A stretch of DNA of 22,106 nucleotides. Source: Pseudomonadota bacterium. GTDB taxonomy: Bacteria > Pseudomonadota > Gammaproteobacteria > Burkholderiales > Burkholderiaceae_C. Positions 20,747-22,106 of this stretch are shown here, one piece after another; the first letter of the stretch is position 1; each line of letters opens with the position of its first letter. Under the pieces are notes generated by a model. That model saw only the letters and a program-made list of their open reading frames with translations, was not told the DNA's origin and did not search any database. The translations under genes and the position numbers were made by a program. Where the stretch lies: assembly GCA_023442945.1 (NCBI GenBank), contig JAEZWW010000104.1, positions 1-22,106 on the forward strand, given 5' to 3'.

Positions 20747-21536
20747 ATGCATCACCGGCCTGCCAGGGCCGCGTGACCGTGATGGCGCGCCACGGGCCTG
20801 GTGACTGCCCGAACGCCGCCGCCCAGTACCAGGCCGAGGTGTCGGCAAAGCGGCGGCCAGCGGCGTCTTCGATCTGTTCGCACACGCGCAGCGCGACGCC
20901 TTCCTTGCGCGCGGTGAAGCAGCGCTGGACCTGGGCGCTGTCCGTGGGCGACGCGGCGGGCGCGGCGGCGGCTGGCTCATCCAAGGGCAGGCGGTCGGTG
21001 ACGCGCAGGGCGATGGTTTGCAGCAGCGGTTCAGTCGCGGTGGGCGCGTTTGAGCCGCCGCCGGGCCGCCCCAAGGCGGCGAGGGCCCCGGCCCGCGGCG
21101 CGCCCGTGGGCCCTTCCACGGACGGGGGCAGCGGACCTCGCGCAGCGGGAAAGCGTGGGGGCGTCGAGACGCGCTCCAGCCGCTCGCCCTCAATCCGGTA
21201 GCCCAGCGCGCGGTAGCAGTCCACCGCCGGGTGCAGCAGGCGCGTGGGCTGGCGCACTTCGCGCAGCACGACGATCTGGCGGCCGTCGGTCAGGCGGGCG
21301 ATGTGGCCGGGGAAGGCCTGGGCAAAGCGCTGTTCCACCGCCGACAGCGCCAGCGGCCGCACCGGCTGGCCGTCCCAGTCGCTGGGCAACTCGGCCGGCG
21401 CGCTGGGGACGGTGCTGGCCGCCGCCCCGTCAGTGCCAGGGCCGATGGCCGCGGCCAGCGCGCAGGCCAGCATGGCGGCGCCGAACGCACCCTTGCCCAG
21501 CACGCGGTGGCTGAAGGTGTTGGTCCACAGTTTCAT
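20745..21536 (-). CDS. EpsI-like exosortase-associated protein with an apparent in-frame repeat insertion
   Basis: A 263-residue exported protein. The signal-like N-terminus MKLWTNTFSHRV leads to a hydrophobic stretch near residues 17-32. The first part of an EpsI-type domain is clear: LPSDWDGQPVRPLALSAVEQ, IARLTDGRQIVVLREV, and LLHPAVDCYRALGY (about 101-114), the hallmark HPAxDCY block. The second part resumes at about residue 205 with RCFTARKEGVALRVCEQIED and SAWYW. Between them, about residues 126-163 are Pro/Gly/Ala-rich and encoded by repeat-like DNA. EpsI-type proteins accompany exosortases. The ATG at 21536 has an AAGGA 8 nt upstream; a TTG at 21542 is less likely. The stop codon lies in a dispersed repeat. 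Confidence 0.8.
   Translation of the reverse strand: MKLWTNTFSHRVLGKGAFGAAMLACALAAAIGPGTDGAAASTVPSAPAELPSDWDGQPVRPLALSAVEQRFAQAFPGHIARLTDGRQIVVLREVRQPTRLLHPAVDCYRALGYRIEGERLERVSTPPRFPAARGPLPPSVEGPTGAPRAGALAALGRPGGGSNAPTATEPLLQTIALRVTDRLPLDEPAAAAPAASPTDSAQVQRCFTARKEGVALRVCEQIEDAAGRRFADTSAWYWAAAFGQSPGPWRAITVTRPWQAGDA
21056..21158. repeat. Second repeat-like segment, in frame in the EpsI-like gene
   Basis: A GC-rich segment with internal inverted repeats: CCGTGG/CCACGG across a 6-nt loop at about 21103-21121, and nearby GGGGCGG/GGCC tracts. It contains a GGGGGCAGCGG block and an AAGCGTGGGGG end that I associate with abundant extragenic repeats of Comamonadaceae. No second copy is in this window, so the repeat status rests on family memory and on its break in the protein domain. 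Confidence 0.45.
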
Positions 21537-21548
21537 GATCAAAATCCT

Positions 21549-21596
21549 TGTTGGCCCTAGAGAGATCTGCGCGGGCAGCTACTGAATCAAGAGCAG
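21549..21596 (-). repeat. Dispersed element copy 8, supplies the exosortase stop codon
   Basis: On the minus strand it reads CTGCTCTTGATTCAGTAGCT, then GCCCGCGCAGATCTCTCTAG, then GGCCAAC. TTGATTC provides the TGA (complement of 21587-21589) that ends the exosortase gene. The distal end adjoins the ribosome site of the EpsI-like gene. Confidence 0.8.
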
Positions 21597-22106
21597 AAGC
21601 GATCAGTGACAGGGCGCCGGCCCATGCCCCAGGCGATCAGCGCGCAGACCGCGGCCAGCGCCACCAGGCCCACCGCTTCGTGCAGCCAGGGCGCGGCGCC
21701 GGGGCCGGCTTCCAGCGCGACCAGCACGCTGTTGCGCAGCACGTTGCCGACCAGCACGGCCGCGCCGACCAGCGGCAGGCGCAGTGCAAAGTCGCGGTCG
21801 CGCCGGCCGGCCCACAGCGCCACGGCGCAGGCCGTGAAGTAACCGGCCCAGGCCATCTGGACACCGGAGCACGGCGCGTCGACGATCACCAGCACGCCGT
21901 TCACGTTCAGGCTGCTGCCTTCGCGCACCACGGCGAACCACGGCGCCAGCAGCCAGCGGCTGGCTTCGGCCGTGACCACGCGCAGCGGGTAACCGGCGTA
22001 GAACTGCAGCGACGCGATCAGCGGCAGCGCCAGCACGGCCAGGCCCAACACCGGCAGCCGCCCCACGGCCAGGCGCGGCGCCGGCCACAGCACGCCGCCT
22101 TCGGCG
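21587..22106 (-). CDS. Exosortase, C-terminal part (5' end off the right edge)
   Basis: A membrane-embedded cysteine protease-like transpeptidase that processes C-terminal sorting signals. The three catalytic landmarks of the exosortase/archaeosortase family are visible in order: the Cys in IVDAPCSGVQMAW, the Arg in VGNVLRNSVLV, and the His in WLHEAVGLVAL. At least four membrane segments surround them, and SLQFYAGYPLRVVT is also family-like. The frame is open to the window edge. A GTG at 22093 would leave only ~74 residues before the catalytic Cys, far fewer than normal, so the true start is outside. The last residues (DRFCS) and the stop fall at or in a repeat. The subtype (possibly exosortase Q) cannot be fixed from this part. 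Confidence 0.88.
   Translation of the reverse strand, partial: AEGGVLWPAPRLAVGRLPVLGLAVLALPLIASLQFYAGYPLRVVTAEASRWLLAPWFAVVREGSSLNVNGVLVIVDAPCSGVQMAWAGYFTACAVALWAGRRDRDFALRLPLVGAAVLVGNVLRNSVLVALEAGPGAAPWLHEAVGLVALAAVCALIAWGMGRRPVTDRFCS

Noticed and set aside
1..22106. CRISPR arrays, insertion sequences, integrases, rRNA or tRNA genes
   Set aside because: I looked for regularly spaced repeats, transposase motifs and RNA gene signatures and found none. The dispersed repeats are irregularly placed and contain no gene.

Overview
The window is GC-rich (roughly 70%) and densely coding. Its gene content looks like a betaproteobacterium of the order Burkholderiales, most likely family Comamonadaceae. 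The pointers are a PutA without a DNA-binding domain beside an Lrp-type regulator, an IF-1 with a Gly/Arg-rich tail, NnrU, an EmrAB/NodT-type efflux operon, an exosortase region, and a short dispersed repeat of a type I associate with Comamonadaceae. The taxon is inferred from gene families and style, not from a marker gene.

Layout: 1-1939 (-) is the N-terminal half of PutA (proline to glutamate), divergent from an Lrp/AsnC regulator (2095-2580). A small P-loop kinase (2695-3231) converges on an exported BamE-like protein (3307-3894, -). An arginase (4059-5006, -) is divergent from NnrU (5215-5802). Two minus-strand genes follow: an AHSA1/SRPBCC protein (5976-6425) and acylphosphatase (6556-6852). 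A DUF2817/M14-like zinc peptidase (6914-8167), a 2x[4Fe-4S] ferredoxin (8181-8462) and DAHP synthase (8519-9610) run on the plus strand. Then come a small membrane protein (9663-9881, -) and infA (10144-10401, -) with strong terminator hairpins. A 742-bp stretch without a convincing gene follows, then a small secreted Pro/Ala/Gly-rich protein (11144-11512).

11811-16849 is a self-contained efflux operon: a 28-bp palindromic operator, then tetR, a 14-TM MFS pump, an HlyD/EmrA adaptor and a NodT outer-membrane lipoprotein. Two of its three gene junctions are 4-bp ATGA overlaps. After a DUF4124-type membrane protein (16875-17693, -) come an AraC-type regulator and a VOC protein (17929-19093). The right end (19164-22106, -) holds a GT51 transglycosylase with a long extra N-terminal periplasmic part, an EpsI-like exosortase partner and the C-terminal half of an exosortase, possibly one cell-envelope module.

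The least expected signal is repetitive DNA. I find eight diverged copies of a ~50-60-bp element in both orientations. Most are intergenic. Three supply the stop codon of a neighbouring gene, and one lies in frame inside putA. A different GC-rich repeat-like segment appears to be inserted in frame in the EpsI-like gene. Two genes (the Lrp regulator and DAHP synthase) have a -10-like box exactly 7 nt before ATG and no Shine-Dalgarno sequence, which suggests leaderless mRNAs.
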